This document shows, piece after piece, positions 1 to 7,472 of a stretch of 33,063 nucleotides of DNA; the first letter of the stretch is position 1; the number at the start of each line of letters is the position of its first letter. The notes under the pieces were generated by a model. That model saw only the letters and a program-made list of their open reading frames with translations. It searched no databases and was not told the origin of the DNA. Position numbers and translations under genes: made by a program. The stretch covers positions 1 to 33,063 of the forward strand of contig CAZADA010000018.1 in NCBI GenBank assembly GCA_964483775.1. Reading direction: 5' to 3'. This DNA comes from CAZADA01 sp964483775. GTDB lineage: Bacteria; Pseudomonadota; Alphaproteobacteria; Caulobacterales; Maricaulaceae.

Positions 1-59
<59 letters not shown>

Positions 60-70
60 ACGGAAACCGG

Positions 71-99
71 GTTCTACGCGTCAATGCACGAGGCTGCAA
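71..99 (-). promoter_or_regulatory. candidate promoter of tRNA-Pro
   Basis: On the minus strand a -35-like TTGCAG (94-99) is followed after 17 nt by a -10-like TAGAAC (71-76). Transcription would then start around 64, about 5 nt before the tRNA 5' end at 59, which is the geometry expected for a tRNA gene. The hexamers match the sigma-70 consensus only partly (3/6 and 4/6), so the call rests mainly on spacing and position. Confidence 0.4.
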
Positions 100-101
100 G
101 A

Positions 102-992
102 TCACGGCGCGCGGTTTATGAACGCGGCCACCACAGGCCACACATCGGCTTCGGTCATGAACGGGGCGTGGCCGATGCGCTTGGCTTCCACGACTTCCAG
201 GTCGGTTTTGGCCGTCTGCATGCGCACGGCGGTTTCGGCCGACACCAAATCGCTCAGCTCGCCGCGCACCAACAGCGTCGGCACGTCGCGCAGCGCCTCG
301 AACGCGGGCCACAGGTCGACGGGCGTGATGTCGGCGCTGGCGAGTTGGCGCGCAATCTCGGGGTCATAGTCCAGCCTCAGCTCACCGCTAGGGTCTTGAA
401 TGAACAATCGCTCGGCGAATTGTCGCCAGAACGCCGGGTCGGTCTCATCGGGAAACGCGACTCCATTGATTTCGTGGGCGTAGGCCGCCGCCGCTTGCCA
501 GTCGGCGACCGTTGGCGTGTGCGGCGCATAAGCGGCGATGCGTTCAAGGCCCGGGCGCGACAGATCAGGACCAGTGTCGTTGATCACGGCCGCAGCCACC
601 CGCCCCGGCTCGGCGCGCGCCATGTTCATGGTGATGAGCCCGCCCATCGAGGTGCCGACACACACCGCCGCGGAGGCGTTCTCGGCATCAAGCAGCGCGA
701 TCATGTCATCGACATACACGGGAATGGCGTAGTTCTGGGGGTTGGGGTCGCGATCCGACAGGCCGCGACCGCGCTGTTCGGCCACAATGACGGTGCGGCC
801 AAGGCCGGCGATCATGGGGGCGAGCTCATCAAAGTCGCGGGCGTTCCGCGTGAGACCGTTCAGGCACAAGACCGGCGCTTGGCTCGCCGCGGCTTGGTTG
901 GGCTGGTAGACCCGGTAGGCCAACCCAACCCCGTCTGGGCGGGTCAGGCGGCGTTGCTCAAAGGCGGTGATGTGCTCAGCAGTCGTTGTCAT
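102..992 (-). CDS. alpha/beta-fold hydrolase
   Basis: A 296-residue protein with the alpha/beta hydrolase layout and no signal peptide, so probably cytosolic. The nucleophile elbow is GTSMGG (Ser115), the acid is Asp248 in RGELSD, and the general base is His275 in RIGHAPFM. The oxyanion-side motif LCLNGLTRNARDFD lies at residues 42-56. The fold resembles esterases, haloperoxidases and lactonases, and the substrate cannot be read from the sequence. The frame is open further upstream to 1157, but that would overlap the divergent NDUFS4-like gene; the ATG at 992 gives the usual family length. It sits between tRNA-Pro and the NDUFS4-like gene. Confidence 0.85.
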   Translation of the reverse strand: MTTTAEHITAFEQRRLTRPDGVGLAYRVYQPNQAAASQAPVLCLNGLTRNARDFDELAPMIAGLGRTVIVAEQRGRGLSDRDPNPQNYAIPVYVDDMIALLDAENASAAVCVGTSMGGLITMNMARAEPGRVAAAVINDTGPDLSRPGLERIAAYAPHTPTVADWQAAAAYAHEINGVAFPDETDPAFWRQFAERLFIQDPSGELRLDYDPEIARQLASADITPVDLWPAFEALRDVPTLLVRGELSDLVSAETAVRMQTAKTDLEVVEAKRIGHAPFMTEADVWPVVAAFINRAP

Positions 993-1129
993 GGGGCGAA
1001 GTTCCGTGGGCGGGCAGCCATTGGCGAGGATGGTGCGATCATAAAGGTCCCTCATTGGTTTCGACGAGGCATAGCCCTGCTCGACGCATATCGCTATATG
1101 AGAGCAAACGGGCTTTGAAGAGTAGCCAG

Positions 1130-1435
1130 ATGTTCGCAAAGATCTATCGTCCGACACGCACCGCCATGCAATCGGGACACGCGAAAACCAAGCGCTGGGT
1201 GCTGGAGTTTGAGCGTGAGCTCGCCAAATCCATTGATCCGCTTATGGGTTGGACCTCGAGCGCGGAAACCCGCAGCCAAATCCAACTGCACTTTGACACG
1301 CGTGGGGCCGCCATCGCCTATGCCCGCGAGCGCAACATTCCCCACAGGGTGGTTGAGCCCAAAGAGCGCAAGCGCGTGATCAAATCGTATGCGGACAACT
1401 TTGCCTTTTCGCGCAAGCAGCCTTGGAGCCACTAA
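1130..1435 (+). CDS. NADH dehydrogenase accessory subunit, NDUFS4-like (ETC complex I family)
   Basis: A 101-residue protein that begins MFAKIYRPTRTAMQSG and carries the run KRWVLEFE followed by MGWTSSAETRSQIQLHF. This is the pattern of the NDUFS4/18-kDa accessory subunit family shared by mitochondria and Alphaproteobacteria. In that family the protein stabilises the peripheral arm of complex I near the NADH-oxidising module. The C-terminal FSRKQPW is also typical. The start was chosen because it matches the family's N-terminus and leaves the divergent hydrolase intact. The gene stands alone next to tRNA-Pro, away from any nuo operon, as I recall from other Alphaproteobacteria. Confidence 0.9.
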   Translation: MFAKIYRPTRTAMQSGHAKTKRWVLEFERELAKSIDPLMGWTSSAETRSQIQLHFDTRGAAIAYARERNIPHRVVEPKERKRVIKSYADNFAFSRKQPWSH

Positions 1436-1542
1436 GCTGGCGCGCTCGCACGAGCGACGTCGCCAAGGGCTGGCGTACGCCCCATGCGAGACGGTTGCTC
1501 GGCCCCATTGTTGGCCCATCCATCACCTAACGTGAAAGGCCC

Positions 1543-1549
1543 AAGGAGG
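1543..1549 (+). promoter_or_regulatory. strong Shine-Dalgarno inside a small inverted repeat
   Basis: AAGGAGG lies 8 nt before the ATG at 1558 and fixes that start. The flanks GGCCC (1538-1542) and GGGCC (1548-1552) are exactly complementary, so most of the ribosome-binding site would sit in the loop and one stem arm of a short hairpin. Confidence 0.6.
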
Positions 1550-1557
1550 GCCGACCC

Positions 1558-2373
1558 ATGACCGTCTCGATCGCGCCGTCGGGGTTTGCGCTGGTGAGCG
1601 CGCCTGGCGGACCTGGTTTGCTTCCCCATTGGCGTGCAACGCCGAACGCAGTGGATCCGGCCGCTCCGGCGATCGTCGCAGTGCATGGAATTTTGCGCAA
1701 CGCGCGCGAGCAAGCTGAATTGTTGGGCCCGCTCGCCGCGCGTTTTGGCCGTGTGGTGATCGCCCCGCTGTTCGATCGGACCGACTGGCCGCGCTATCAA
1801 CAGGCGGTCGTTAAGGGGCGCGCCGACCAGGCGCTGCTGGCGCTCTGGGATCACCTGGTGCGCGAGGGACACGTGAGCGGGTCCTCCTTTGAGCTCGCCG
1901 GGTTCTCGGGCGGTGGGCAGTTCGCCCATCGTTTTGCGCTGTTGCATCCTGCGCGCGTGCTCAGGCTGACGGTCTCGTCGGCGGGCTGGTACACCTTCCC
2001 TGACGCCGCAGCGTTTCCCTACGGATTTGGCCCGCCAGAACGCGGGACGCGCGATTGGGGCGCGGCGTGCGCCGAGGGTTTGGTCGACGTGCTGCAACGG
2101 CCCGTGCACGTGTGCGTTGGGGAATTCGACGACGCGCCAGACCCGGCCACGCGCTCAGGTCCGGCCATTAACGCTCAACAAGGTCGCGACCGGCGCACAC
2201 GCGCGGAACGTTGGGCGGTCGCGATGACACAGGCGGCGCGCGCGCGAGGGCTTGAGCCGCTTGTCCGTCTGGCCATCCTGCCGCGCTGCCGTCACCATTT
2301 TCGCGGTTGCGTGCGGGACGGCGGGCTCGACCGCATCATCGTCACCGGCGAAGGCGGGTTAGCCGTCGGCTGA
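1558..2373 (+). CDS. alpha/beta hydrolase, PHB-depolymerase/esterase-like
   Basis: A 271-residue protein with a serine-hydrolase core: an oxyanion-side VHGILRNARE (residues 42-51), the nucleophile elbow GFSGGG (Ser117), a probable acid at Asp191 in CVGEFDD, and a histidine pair at 246-247 in CRHHF as candidate base. The arrangement resembles the predicted hydrolases related to poly(3-hydroxybutyrate) depolymerases and dienelactone hydrolases. No secretion signal is visible and the substrate is unknown. It starts after a perfect Shine-Dalgarno. Its 3' end overlaps the convergent DUF192 gene by 15 bp. Confidence 0.8.
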   Translation: MTVSIAPSGFALVSAPGGPGLLPHWRATPNAVDPAAPAIVAVHGILRNAREQAELLGPLAARFGRVVIAPLFDRTDWPRYQQAVVKGRADQALLALWDHLVREGHVSGSSFELAGFSGGGQFAHRFALLHPARVLRLTVSSAGWYTFPDAAAFPYGFGPPERGTRDWGAACAEGLVDVLQRPVHVCVGEFDDAPDPATRSGPAINAQQGRDRRTRAERWAVAMTQAARARGLEPLVRLAILPRCRHHFRGCVRDGGLDRIIVTGEGGLAVG

Positions 2374-2949
2374 GGACCGCCCGAAGGCAATGCGATCACC
2401 CGGCTGCAGGCCGATTTCCGCAGCCCGCCCGCCCGGGATCTCCAGCACATAGCGCACCGGCTCTTCGGACAGCAGCCGATCGTCAGGATTGGCGTTCAGC
2501 GGCACGGCGTTCTCGGACATCCCCGCCACAGTCCAGTCGCTGCGGATCCAAATGAGGTCCAGCGAGACGCAGGTGTCCTTCATCCAGAACGATTGGATTT
2601 GGTCGGTGCGATCAATGAACAGCATCGCCTGATCGGGCGCGATCTCGGTGCGGAACTTCATTCCATTAGCGCGCTGGACCCTGGTCATGGCGATGTCGGT
2701 CTTGAACACAAAGTCGCCCTGCGCGGTGTTGACGGTGAGGTCGATGGGACCACGATACGTCACCTGCTCGGTCGGCTCGGGACACCCCTCAAGGGCAAGG
2801 CGATGACGCGCTTCTTCCAGCGTGCGCGGCCACATGTCCGCGACCAGATCGTCTTGATCGGTTTCGTCTTGGCCGAGCGCCGCCGGGACCGCGGCGCTTA
2901 TGGCGATGAGGGATGCGCAGACCGTGCGCAGGGCAAACATGAGTGTCAT
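2359..2949 (-). CDS. exported DUF192 family protein
   Basis: A 196-residue protein with an N-terminal hydrophobic stretch (about residues 2-20) ending in AAVPAALGQDE, a likely signal peptide. The body matches DUF192: MTRVQRANGMKFRTEIAPDQAM, then FWMKDTCVSLDLIWI, and a C-terminal VLEIPGGRAAEIGLQPGDRI. The last part resembles a small PDZ-like turn. The family's biochemical role is not established. The frame is open to a TTG at 2967, but the ATG at 2949 gives a cleaner signal peptide. It lies 68 bp after the cold-shock gene on the same strand, so the two may be co-transcribed; I recall that pairing from many Alphaproteobacteria. Confidence 0.85.
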   Translation of the reverse strand: MTLMFALRTVCASLIAISAAVPAALGQDETDQDDLVADMWPRTLEEARHRLALEGCPEPTEQVTYRGPIDLTVNTAQGDFVFKTDIAMTRVQRANGMKFRTEIAPDQAMLFIDRTDQIQSFWMKDTCVSLDLIWIRSDWTVAGMSENAVPLNANPDDRLLSEEPVRYVLEIPGGRAAEIGLQPGDRIAFGRSSADG

Positions 2950-3017
2950 AGCCGGGACATAACCCAACTGCGCCAGATTGGCGATAGGCTTCAGCGGCGC
3001 ATGGGAAGATGGTCAGG

Positions 3018-3599
3018 CTAGGATTGCTCGTCTTCGCCGTCTTGATCGTCAAGAGTGAGATCGCGGGCTTCGACCGCCACAACGCCCTTGGGGCCTTCGC
3101 CACAACGCACCATGATGGGCTGGTCGGTATCCAGAGTGTCCAACCCTGCGCGGCGGAGCGTTTCAATGTGGATGAAGACATCCTCGCTCGCATTGGTCCG
3201 GTTCACAAAGCCATAGCCCTTGCTGCGGTTGAACCATTTGCAGGTGACGCGCTCAAAAGGGCCGCCGGGCGGTGTGCGCACATCGGATCCTGAGCGCGGC
3301 GGCGCGCCTGCGCCGGCCGTGAGCGCGCTTTCTTGGACGTCGTAGACGGTGCGCGCTTGAAGCCCCTTACCACTGCGGACCACGTCGCAATCGACAATGG
3401 CGCCGTCCGTGGGCTCACCAAATCCTGCGGCGCGCAACTTAGAGATGTGCAGCATCACGTCGCCTCCGCAATCGGGCTTCGTCTGCTCGAGAAAACCAAA
3501 ACCTTTTGTTGTATCAAACCACTTCACCACGCCCTTGGCGCGAACACCTGGCTCTTCGGATCTTGTGTCCCCGTCGTCGGCGGGCACGCCCCTATCCAT
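3018..3599 (-). CDS. double cold-shock-domain protein
   Basis: A 193-residue protein with two cold-shock domains. The first spans about residues 20-86 (GVVKWFDTTKGFGFLEQ with RNP2-like DVMLHIS). The second spans about 116-182 (VTCKWFNRSKGYGFVNR with EDVFIHIE). They are joined by a Pro/Gly/Ser-rich linker, and an acidic tail ends in DDQDGEDEQS. Tandem-domain Csp proteins are characteristic of Alphaproteobacteria and bind single-stranded RNA or DNA, probably as RNA chaperones. The start at 3599 follows the Shine-Dalgarno GAGGGAG. The 159-bp gap to the divergent peroxidase gene must carry its promoter. Confidence 0.93.
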   Translation of the reverse strand: MDRGVPADDGDTRSEEPGVRAKGVVKWFDTTKGFGFLEQTKPDCGGDVMLHISKLRAAGFGEPTDGAIVDCDVVRSGKGLQARTVYDVQESALTAGAGAPPRSGSDVRTPPGGPFERVTCKWFNRSKGYGFVNRTNASEDVFIHIETLRRAGLDTLDTDQPIMVRCGEGPKGVVAVEARDLTLDDQDGEDEQS

Positions 3600-3640
3600 A
3601 ATTTACTCCCTCGCCTGGAAATCGCTCGCCAGCTTAACAC

Positions 3641-3669
3641 ATTCTACTGCTGGGAGCAGAGCTTGTTTG
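3641..3669 (-). promoter_or_regulatory. possible promoter of the cold-shock gene
   Basis: A minus-strand TAGAAT (3641-3646) matches five of six -10 positions. A weak CAAACA lies at the -35 position (3664-3669) with a 17-nt spacer. Transcription would start near 3634, leaving a leader of about 35 nt, much shorter than the long cold-responsive leader of E. coli cspA. Confidence 0.3.
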
Positions 3670-3692
3670 GCGTTGGTGATGTTTTTTAAACT
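3663..3692 (+). promoter_or_regulatory. possible promoter of the peroxidase gene
   Basis: On the plus strand TTGTTT (3663-3668) is followed after 18 nt by TAAACT (3687-3692), in the most AT-rich patch of this intergenic region. It overlaps the proposed opposite-strand promoter. It is a plausible sigma-70 type signal and no more than that. Confidence 0.25.
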
Positions 3693-3758
3693 AAGGTCGA
3701 AGTTAGAGCCTATCCAACGTGCTCTGGGACAATCACCTGGGTTAGTGAGGCCAAAGAA

Positions 3759-4355
3759 ATGAAACGTGTCTTTGCAGCGCTTGGTCTGTTCGGCGCCACC
3801 ATTGGTACACCGGTGTACGCTGATGATGATCGCACAGCACATGAGTTCACCTTCACCGCCATCAATGGGGAGGAATTGCCCCTGAACGCCTACGCTGGAC
3901 GCGTTGTATTGCTTGTCAACACAGCATCCCGGTGTGGATACACGCCGCAGTACTCGGCGCTGCAGAACCTGTGGTCGAGCCACCGGGACAACGGCCTGGT
4001 TGTGATCGGCGTTTCGTCCAACTCATTCAACCAGGAGTTGGCTGACGAGGCCGCTGTGAAGGAGTTCTGCGAAGTTCAATTCAATCTGGACTTTCCGCTC
4101 ACAGCCATCACGCCCGTGAAGAGCGCTGGCGGTGAGACGAGCCACCCGTTCTACGATTGGGTGCGCGAGGCCACCGGGGATGCTGATTTTCCGGGATGGA
4201 ACTTCAACAAGGTTCTGATCGGCCATGACGGCGCGCTCATCGCCACCTATGGCGCGGGCAATCTGATCAATCGCGACGCGTTGCAGCCGGCCTTGCTTGA
4301 GGCGGTCGATACCGCGCTGGCCGCGGCGCAGGCCACGGGCGACACCGAGGCTTAG
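3759..4355 (+). CDS. glutathione peroxidase family protein, probably exported
   Basis: A 198-residue thiol peroxidase of the GPx fold. An N-terminal signal-like segment (MKRVFAALGLFGATIGTPVYA) suggests export to the periplasm. The peroxidatic cysteine is Cys59 in NTASRCGYT, so it is not a selenoprotein. The family tryptophan and asparagine are present in PGWNFN (Trp147, Asn148). The position that is Gln in the classical motif NQF is Ser89 (SSNSFNQE), so the usual Cys-Gln-Trp-Asn tetrad is incomplete. It should reduce hydrogen or lipid peroxides, probably with thioredoxin-like partners. The gene converges on serS with a 17-bp gap. Confidence 0.87.
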   Translation: MKRVFAALGLFGATIGTPVYADDDRTAHEFTFTAINGEELPLNAYAGRVVLLVNTASRCGYTPQYSALQNLWSSHRDNGLVVIGVSSNSFNQELADEAAVKEFCEVQFNLDFPLTAITPVKSAGGETSHPFYDWVREATGDADFPGWNFNKVLIGHDGALIATYGAGNLINRDALQPALLEAVDTALAAAQATGDTEA

Positions 4356-4372
4356 TCACGTCTTGCTGATTT

Positions 4373-5710
4373 CTATTCAGCCTGTTGGCGAGGGCGTTCG
4401 TGATCGACGTCGTCGCTGACAGGCTGTGCGTTGATGCGCTCGGCGCCGTCCATATAGGGCCGCAACGCCGGCGGGATCACGATATCGCCCCGTTCGGTCT
4501 GAGCGTTCTCCATCAGCGCCAACAGACAACGTCCAACCGCCACGCCCGATCCATTCAGCGTGTGGACAAAGTCCAGCGTGCGATCCTCCTCCCGGCGCAT
4601 GCGAGCTTGCATCCGTCTCGCCTGGAAATCACCGCAGGTCGAACATGAGGAAATCTCACGATAGGTGTCTTGGCTGGGGAGCCACACTTCCAGATCGTAA
4701 GTGCGGCGAGCGGAAAACCCCATGTCGCCGGTCGAAAGCTCCAGCACGCGATGCGGCAGATCCAGGCGCTTGAGCACCTCTTGGGCGCAGTCCGTCATGC
4801 GCTCCAGCTCGGCGTCAGACTCCTCTGGCCGGGTGATGGACACCAGCTCCACCTTTTGAAACTGGTGTAGGCGGATCATCCCGCGCGTGTCGCGCCCCGC
4901 ACTGCCCGCCTCGGACCGAAAACATGGCGTTAACGCCGTCAGCCGGAGCGGCACGTCGGCTTCAGCCAGGATCTGTTCGCGCACCATATTGGTGAGCGGC
5001 ACTTCGGCGGTGGGCACCAGATAGTGATCGTCGCCCGCTTTGAAGACGTCTTGTTCAAACTTAGGCAGCTGGCCGGTCCCAAAGAGGGCATCGGGGCGCA
5101 CCAAATAGGGCGGGCTGACCTCGGTGTAGCCATGCTGTTGGGTGTGCAGATCGAGCATGAACGCGCCGAGCGCACGTTCAAGCCGCGCAAGCGGACCCTT
5201 CAACAGCGCAAAACGCGCGCCGGACATGGCGACCGCGGTGGTGAAGTCCATGGCGCCGAGCGCCTCGCCAAGAGCGACGTGGTCTCGGGCTGTAAATCCC
5301 AGCGATGTCGGCGCGCCGTGGCGGCGGGCGGAGACCTCCTCGTTGGCGGCCTCGTCTTCACCCACAGGAACACCGTCTAGGGCGGTGTTCGGCAAGCTCG
5401 CGAGCAGGAGATCGCGCTCAGTTTCGGCCTGTTTGGCTTTGTTGTCTTCAACCTCCATCACCTCTTTGAGGCGCGCCACCTCATCACGCAGGCGGTTGAA
5501 TTCAGCGTCGTCGCCGGCCGCTTTGGCTTTGCCGATTTGCTTAGACGCCGTATTGCGCTGGGTTTGAGCGTCCTGCGCCGCCGTGCGCGCGGCCTTGAAG
5601 GCGTCATCCCAGGCGATCAAACGCTCGGCCTGAGGATCGGCGATTCCGCGCGCTTTGAGGGCGGTGTTGAACGCTTCTGGGTTGGCGCGGACAGCCTTGA
5701 TGTCATGCAT
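4373..5710 (-). CDS. serS: seryl-tRNA synthetase
   Basis: A 445-residue class II aminoacyl-tRNA synthetase that charges tRNA-Ser in the cytosol. Residues 1-110 form the N-terminal antiparallel coiled-coil arm that holds the tRNA long variable arm (a charged run around 40-105). The catalytic core follows, with motif 2 at about 262-290 (PCFRSEAGSAGRDTRG...HQFQKVEL) and motif 3 at 385-402 (LNGSGVAVGR). Length is about normal, with a short charged tail after the usual PYM end. It is the last gene of the dgt-to-serS series, 86 bp after tatC. Confidence 0.97.
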   Translation of the reverse strand: MHDIKAVRANPEAFNTALKARGIADPQAERLIAWDDAFKAARTAAQDAQTQRNTASKQIGKAKAAGDDAEFNRLRDEVARLKEVMEVEDNKAKQAETERDLLLASLPNTALDGVPVGEDEAANEEVSARRHGAPTSLGFTARDHVALGEALGAMDFTTAVAMSGARFALLKGPLARLERALGAFMLDLHTQQHGYTEVSPPYLVRPDALFGTGQLPKFEQDVFKAGDDHYLVPTAEVPLTNMVREQILAEADVPLRLTALTPCFRSEAGSAGRDTRGMIRLHQFQKVELVSITRPEESDAELERMTDCAQEVLKRLDLPHRVLELSTGDMGFSARRTYDLEVWLPSQDTYREISSCSTCGDFQARRMQARMRREEDRTLDFVHTLNGSGVAVGRCLLALMENAQTERGDIVIPPALRPYMDGAERINAQPVSDDVDHERPRQQAE

Positions 5711-5796
5711 TATCGGACCTGTGGGTGCTGTGAGGGGGCCTCATACCTCGCTGCGATGCCGCGCGTCCATAGACACCGCGCGGCGATCGGACGGCC

Positions 5797-6684
5797 TTAC
5801 GAGCTCGGTTCACTGTCCGGTTTGGCCGGCTTGGACCCGTCTGGCGGCGTCCCCTCGCCGCTCCACGCCTCATCGTGACGCTTTTCCATGAACCAAACCG
5901 ACAACACCGAGAGCCAATAAAGCGCAAACACGCACAGGCCGAGACCAATCTGTGAGATGGGATCAGGCGGGGTCAAAAACGCCGCGACGACGAAGATGCC
6001 CACCAAGGCGTACTTCCATGACTTGATCAGCGTCTGCGAGGTGATTAAGCCCACGCGCGCCAACAAGGTCAGGATCACCGGCAACTGAAAGGCGAAGCCG
6101 AAGGCCAAGATCAGTGTCGTGACAAGGTTAAGGTAGTCAGAGACGCTCTGTAACAGCTCAATGCTGACCTCACCCTCGCCGCCCGGATACTGCTGGTTGA
6201 GTGCGAAACCGAGCACCTGTGGTAAAATAAAATAGTATACTAAGGACGCTCCGGCGATGAAGAGAACTGGCGACACCATCAAAAATGGTAAAAAGGCCGC
6301 GCGTTCATTTTTGTACAAACCGGGCGCGACGAACGCATAGACTTGAAATGCAAGGATCGGGACAGAGAGAACAATCCCACCAAACAGCGCGAGGCGAAGT
6401 TTTGAAAAAAAGTATTCAAGCCCTGTGAAAACCAACCGCAGGTCTTCCATGTCAATCGTGCCTGATCGGTCGCCGGCGTCGTAGAACGGCCTCACAAGAA
6501 AACGATAAATATGATCGGCAAAGAAAAAGCAGCCCACAAATCCGAGAACGACCGTGACCACACACACCAAGAGACGTTTGCGCAACTCGACCAAATGATC
6601 GAGCAACGGCGCCCGGCTCGCCTCGACTTCATCGTCGTTGGGCTGAGCAATGCTCGGCTCCAGCGCTTTGGACGGGCCGCTCAC
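5797..6684 (-). CDS. tatC: Sec-independent (twin-arginine) translocase subunit TatC
   Basis: A 295-residue inner-membrane protein with six predicted transmembrane helices and the TatC hallmarks: N-terminal HLVELRKRL, the first-helix region ending in FLVRPF, and the loop FVAPGLYKNERAAFLPF. TatC with TatB is the receptor for twin-arginine signal peptides. The start is a GTG at 6684 whose last bases overlap the tatB stop (GTGA), implying coupled translation. The C-terminal tail (about residues 268-295) is hydrophilic and Pro/Ser-rich, as often seen in Alphaproteobacteria. Confidence 0.97.
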   Translation of the reverse strand: MSGPSKALEPSIAQPNDDEVEASRAPLLDHLVELRKRLLVCVVTVVLGFVGCFFFADHIYRFLVRPFYDAGDRSGTIDMEDLRLVFTGLEYFFSKLRLALFGGIVLSVPILAFQVYAFVAPGLYKNERAAFLPFLMVSPVLFIAGASLVYYFILPQVLGFALNQQYPGGEGEVSIELLQSVSDYLNLVTTLILAFGFAFQLPVILTLLARVGLITSQTLIKSWKYALVGIFVVAAFLTPPDPISQIGLGLCVFALYWLSVLSVWFMEKRHDEAWSGEGTPPDGSKPAKPDSEPSS

Positions 6685-7136
6685 CGTCCAGGAACCTTGG
6701 CGTCCAGCGGTTGGGTTGCTGCGTCCTCGTCATCATGGGGCTCAGACGGACTGAGGGCAGGTTTGCCCGCCCCCGAAGCGTCCGCGCCGCTGGGACGCAG
6801 ATCAGCGCGCGATCCGACCGCGCCAAGCGCGGCCGGCGGCGTGTCGCGCTCAACGGAGCGCATATCATCGCTCACCGCATCAAGATCACGGGCGATGGAC
6901 CGGGTTTCTTCAAAGTCGCCGGTTTTCAGCCGCTGAACTTCTTTGCGCAGCTCGTCCATCTCAAGTTCGCGGCCCAACTCATCAAACCCGCGTTGAAACT
7001 CACGCCCCATTTGGCGCACCTTGCGGTACACCTGGCCCAGCCGGCGCATCATCAATGGCAGCTCTCGCGGGCCAAGAACAAGCAGCATGACCACGGCGAG
7101 CACCAGCAGTTCGGTGAGGCCAACGCCGGGAACCAT
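6681..7136 (-). CDS. tatB: Sec-independent translocase subunit TatB
   Basis: A 151-residue protein with one N-terminal transmembrane helix (about residues 5-21), the helix-hinge motif GPRELP, a long amphipathic helix (about 25-75) and an unstructured acidic Pro/Ala-rich tail. This is the TatB layout; it is longer than TatA and has GP rather than FG at the hinge. It forms the substrate-binding complex with TatC. It lies 9 bp after tatA and overlaps tatC by 4 nt. Confidence 0.95.
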   Translation of the reverse strand: MVPGVGLTELLVLAVVMLLVLGPRELPLMMRRLGQVYRKVRQMGREFQRGFDELGRELEMDELRKEVQRLKTGDFEETRSIARDLDAVSDDMRSVERDTPPAALGAVGSRADLRPSGADASGAGKPALSPSEPHDDEDAATQPLDAKVPGR

Positions 7137-7145
7137 AACGTTAAC

Positions 7146-7385
7146 CTATGACTTGGCGCGGGTTTCGGTGCGCTTTTCGCTGGCCCGTCGTTCTGGCGTT
7201 TGATCTTCGATGGCCTTTGGCGGCGTTGAGGGCTCGGCCTCGGCGTCCTCCTCGCGCAAGCCCTTGCGGAAGCTTGATATGCCGCGCGCCATATCACCCA
7301 TAATCGACGAAATCTTGCCGCGCCCGCCAAACAGCAACAGCACAAGCACCAAGATGATTAGCAGCTGCCACGGTCCAGGCGACAT
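7146..7385 (-). CDS. tatA: Sec-independent translocase subunit TatA
   Basis: A 79-residue pore-forming component of the Tat system. It has a transmembrane helix at about residues 6-20, the FG hinge (LFGGRGKISSIMGDMARG), an amphipathic helix with the typical SFRKGL, and a charged tail. A clear Shine-Dalgarno AAGGAG precedes the ATG at 7385. It is the first of the three tat genes and follows nagZ after 87 bp. Confidence 0.96.
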   Translation of the reverse strand: MSPGPWQLLIILVLVLLLFGGRGKISSIMGDMARGISSFRKGLREEDAEAEPSTPPKAIEDQTPERRASEKRTETRAKS

Positions 7386-7472
7386 CGCGCTCTCCTTTGC
7401 AGTTGTTCCATAGGTACTCTGCGGGCGCGCTCAGTTCAATGCGCCGCGCCAGGATCGTTCCAGGAGCATGGC

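Noticed and set aside
84..1118. Long plus-strand open frame opposite the first alpha/beta hydrolase
   Set aside because: It has no family resemblance and mirrors a well-supported gene on the other strand; long antisense frames are expected at this GC content.
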